From a bacterium (GTDB lineage: Bacteria > SZUA-79 > Acidulodesulfobacterales > Acidulodesulfobacteraceae), in NCBI GenBank assembly GCA_021806125.1, contig JAJZYC010000019.1:1-14785 (forward strand): a stretch of 14,785 nt of DNA, written 5' to 3'. The notes beneath the pieces are model-generated. The model saw only the letters and a program-made list of their open reading frames with translations. It searched no databases and was not told where the DNA came from. Positions 14,244 to 14,785 of the stretch are shown here, piece by piece. The stretch's first letter is position 1; each line of letters opens with the position of its first letter. A program made the position numbers and the translations under genes.

Positions 14244-14447
14244 ATGAACGTTAAAGAAATGGCGGAAGAATTTCTTGTATGCCCGAAATGCCGCGGCAGT
14301 CTCATTTATAAAGAGTCTAAAGAAAAAGAAATGCTTATCTGCAAAAATTGCAGGGTTTATTACCCGGTCGAAGACGAAATACCGATTCTCCTGGCGGAAG
14401 ATGCAAAAAATATTGACGAATCCGGTATAAATATAGACGAACTTTAA
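14244..14447 (+). CDS. Trm112/UPF0434-family small zinc-binding protein
   Basis: A 67-residue protein with FLVCPKCRGSLIYKESKE (residues 11-28), MLICKNCRVYYPVEDEIPIL (34-53): two CxxC pairs and the closing YPVEDEIPILL that typify the Trm112/YcaR family. In bacteria these genes often lie among lipopolysaccharide genes; the precise function is not settled. A Shine-Dalgarno AGGGG (14228-14232) precedes the ATG with 11-base spacing. Its stop codon overlaps the ATG of the next gene by one base (TAATG), so the two are translationally coupled. Confidence 0.88.
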   Translation: MNVKEMAEEFLVCPKCRGSLIYKESKEKEMLICKNCRVYYPVEDEIPILLAEDAKNIDESGINIDEL

Positions 14448-14785
14448 TGAAAATATTTGCAAAATTAAAGCAGTTTTTTTATTTAAACGAAGATTTTTTC
14501 GTCAGGGCACAAAAATATTCTCCGGAGGCGGCACACGGAGCGGCTGATTCCGCAAGACCAAAAAGGATATGGCTTTATGCCGAATCTCTCGGAGAGTTCA
14601 GGCTTGCCGCCCGCATAACGGATATTATAAAGTCCCTATTATCCGTAAAAAATTTCCCGCCTCCGGTTTTTTTTATTAGTTTTAAAACGTTTTCGGCGCT
14701 GTCTCTCGCGCAAAATAATAAAGACGGCGGAATATTATATTTTTTTCATCCTTTTCCGGGATTTAGGGCAATTTTTAAAAAATAC
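14447..14785 (+). CDS. waaA: Kdo transferase-like protein, N-terminal 113 residues (cut by the window end)
   Basis: The frame opens at the ATG that overlaps the preceding stop and stays open to the last base. Residues 47-58 read IWLYAESLGEFR, the counterpart of the IWxHAxSxGE signature of 3-deoxy-D-manno-octulosonic acid transferase (glycosyltransferase N-terminal domain), and residues 100-113 (YFFHPFPGFRAIFK) match the conserved YxPxD..xxxxxF region in shape. The enzyme adds Kdo to lipid A precursor at the inner membrane. The basic, aromatic N-terminus (MKIFAKLKQFFY) would suit membrane association. It diverges from the consensus (ESLGE for SVGE; HPFPG for LPFD), so a related glycosyltransferase is possible. 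The tie to a Trm112-like gene, common near lipopolysaccharide genes, supports the call. Confidence 0.65.
   Translation, partial: MKIFAKLKQFFYLNEDFFVRAQKYSPEAAHGAADSARPKRIWLYAESLGEFRLAARITDIIKSLLSVKNFPPPVFFISFKTFSALSLAQNNKDGGILYFFHPFPGFRAIFKKY

Noticed and set aside
1..14785. CRISPR array, tRNA or rRNA genes, transposase or phage genes
   Set aside because: No regularly spaced direct repeats, no cloverleaf or rRNA-like sequence and no such proteins were seen on either strand.

Overview
The window looks like a chromosomal stretch of a diderm (Gram-negative) bacterium with moderately low GC. The AT-rich spacers, the A/T-rich codon use and the housekeeping gene set (hemB, queC, cysS, a Kdo-transferase gene) support this. 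The Kdo transferase implies lipopolysaccharide. The style of the proteins and of the dispersed repeats would fit a deltaproteobacterium-like lineage, but that is an impression; nothing here fixes the taxon.

Layout. 1-1910: 3' part of an AddB-type helicase-nuclease gene with an intact nuclease site and iron-sulfur cysteines. 1943-4258: a GAF-GGDEF-EAL protein ending in a CZB-type zinc-binding domain. 4259-4656: a spacer with a perfect 27-bp inverted repeat and a promoter. 4657-5028: small FMN-type split-barrel protein, tail to tail with queC (minus strand, 5748-5020). 5749-5825: divergent promoter region between queC and hemB. 5826-6805: hemB, complete only if a -1 shift at an A7 run is allowed. 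6839-7054: a nested inverted-repeat element with 22-bp perfect termini. 7146-7406: small two-CxxC protein. 7537-8955: aldehyde dehydrogenase behind a consensus sigma-70 promoter. 9069-9779: AbrB/PIN toxin-antitoxin pair. 12267-9866 (minus): a protein with an internal HNH-like motif, then a TPR-tailed protein. 12485-13999: cysS. 14007-14216: a second inverted-repeat element. 14244-14447: Trm112/UPF0434-like protein, overlapping by one base the start of a waaA-like gene cut by the window end.

How it fits together. Most genes are single housekeeping units, each with its own promoter; the recurring promoter form is an extended -10 (TGnTATAAT). The three longest gene-free spacers all carry palindromic dispersed repeats, two of them clearly bounded by terminal inverted repeats like non-autonomous MITEs and the third possibly a decayed one. 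The accessory material is the toxin-antitoxin pair and the two unrecognised minus-strand genes. I see no rRNA, tRNA, CRISPR array, transposase or phage module. No wholly new system can be proved from this sequence; the best leads are the frameshifted hemB, the HNH-like/TPR gene pair, the zinc-sensor tail on the c-di-GMP enzyme and the repeat elements.
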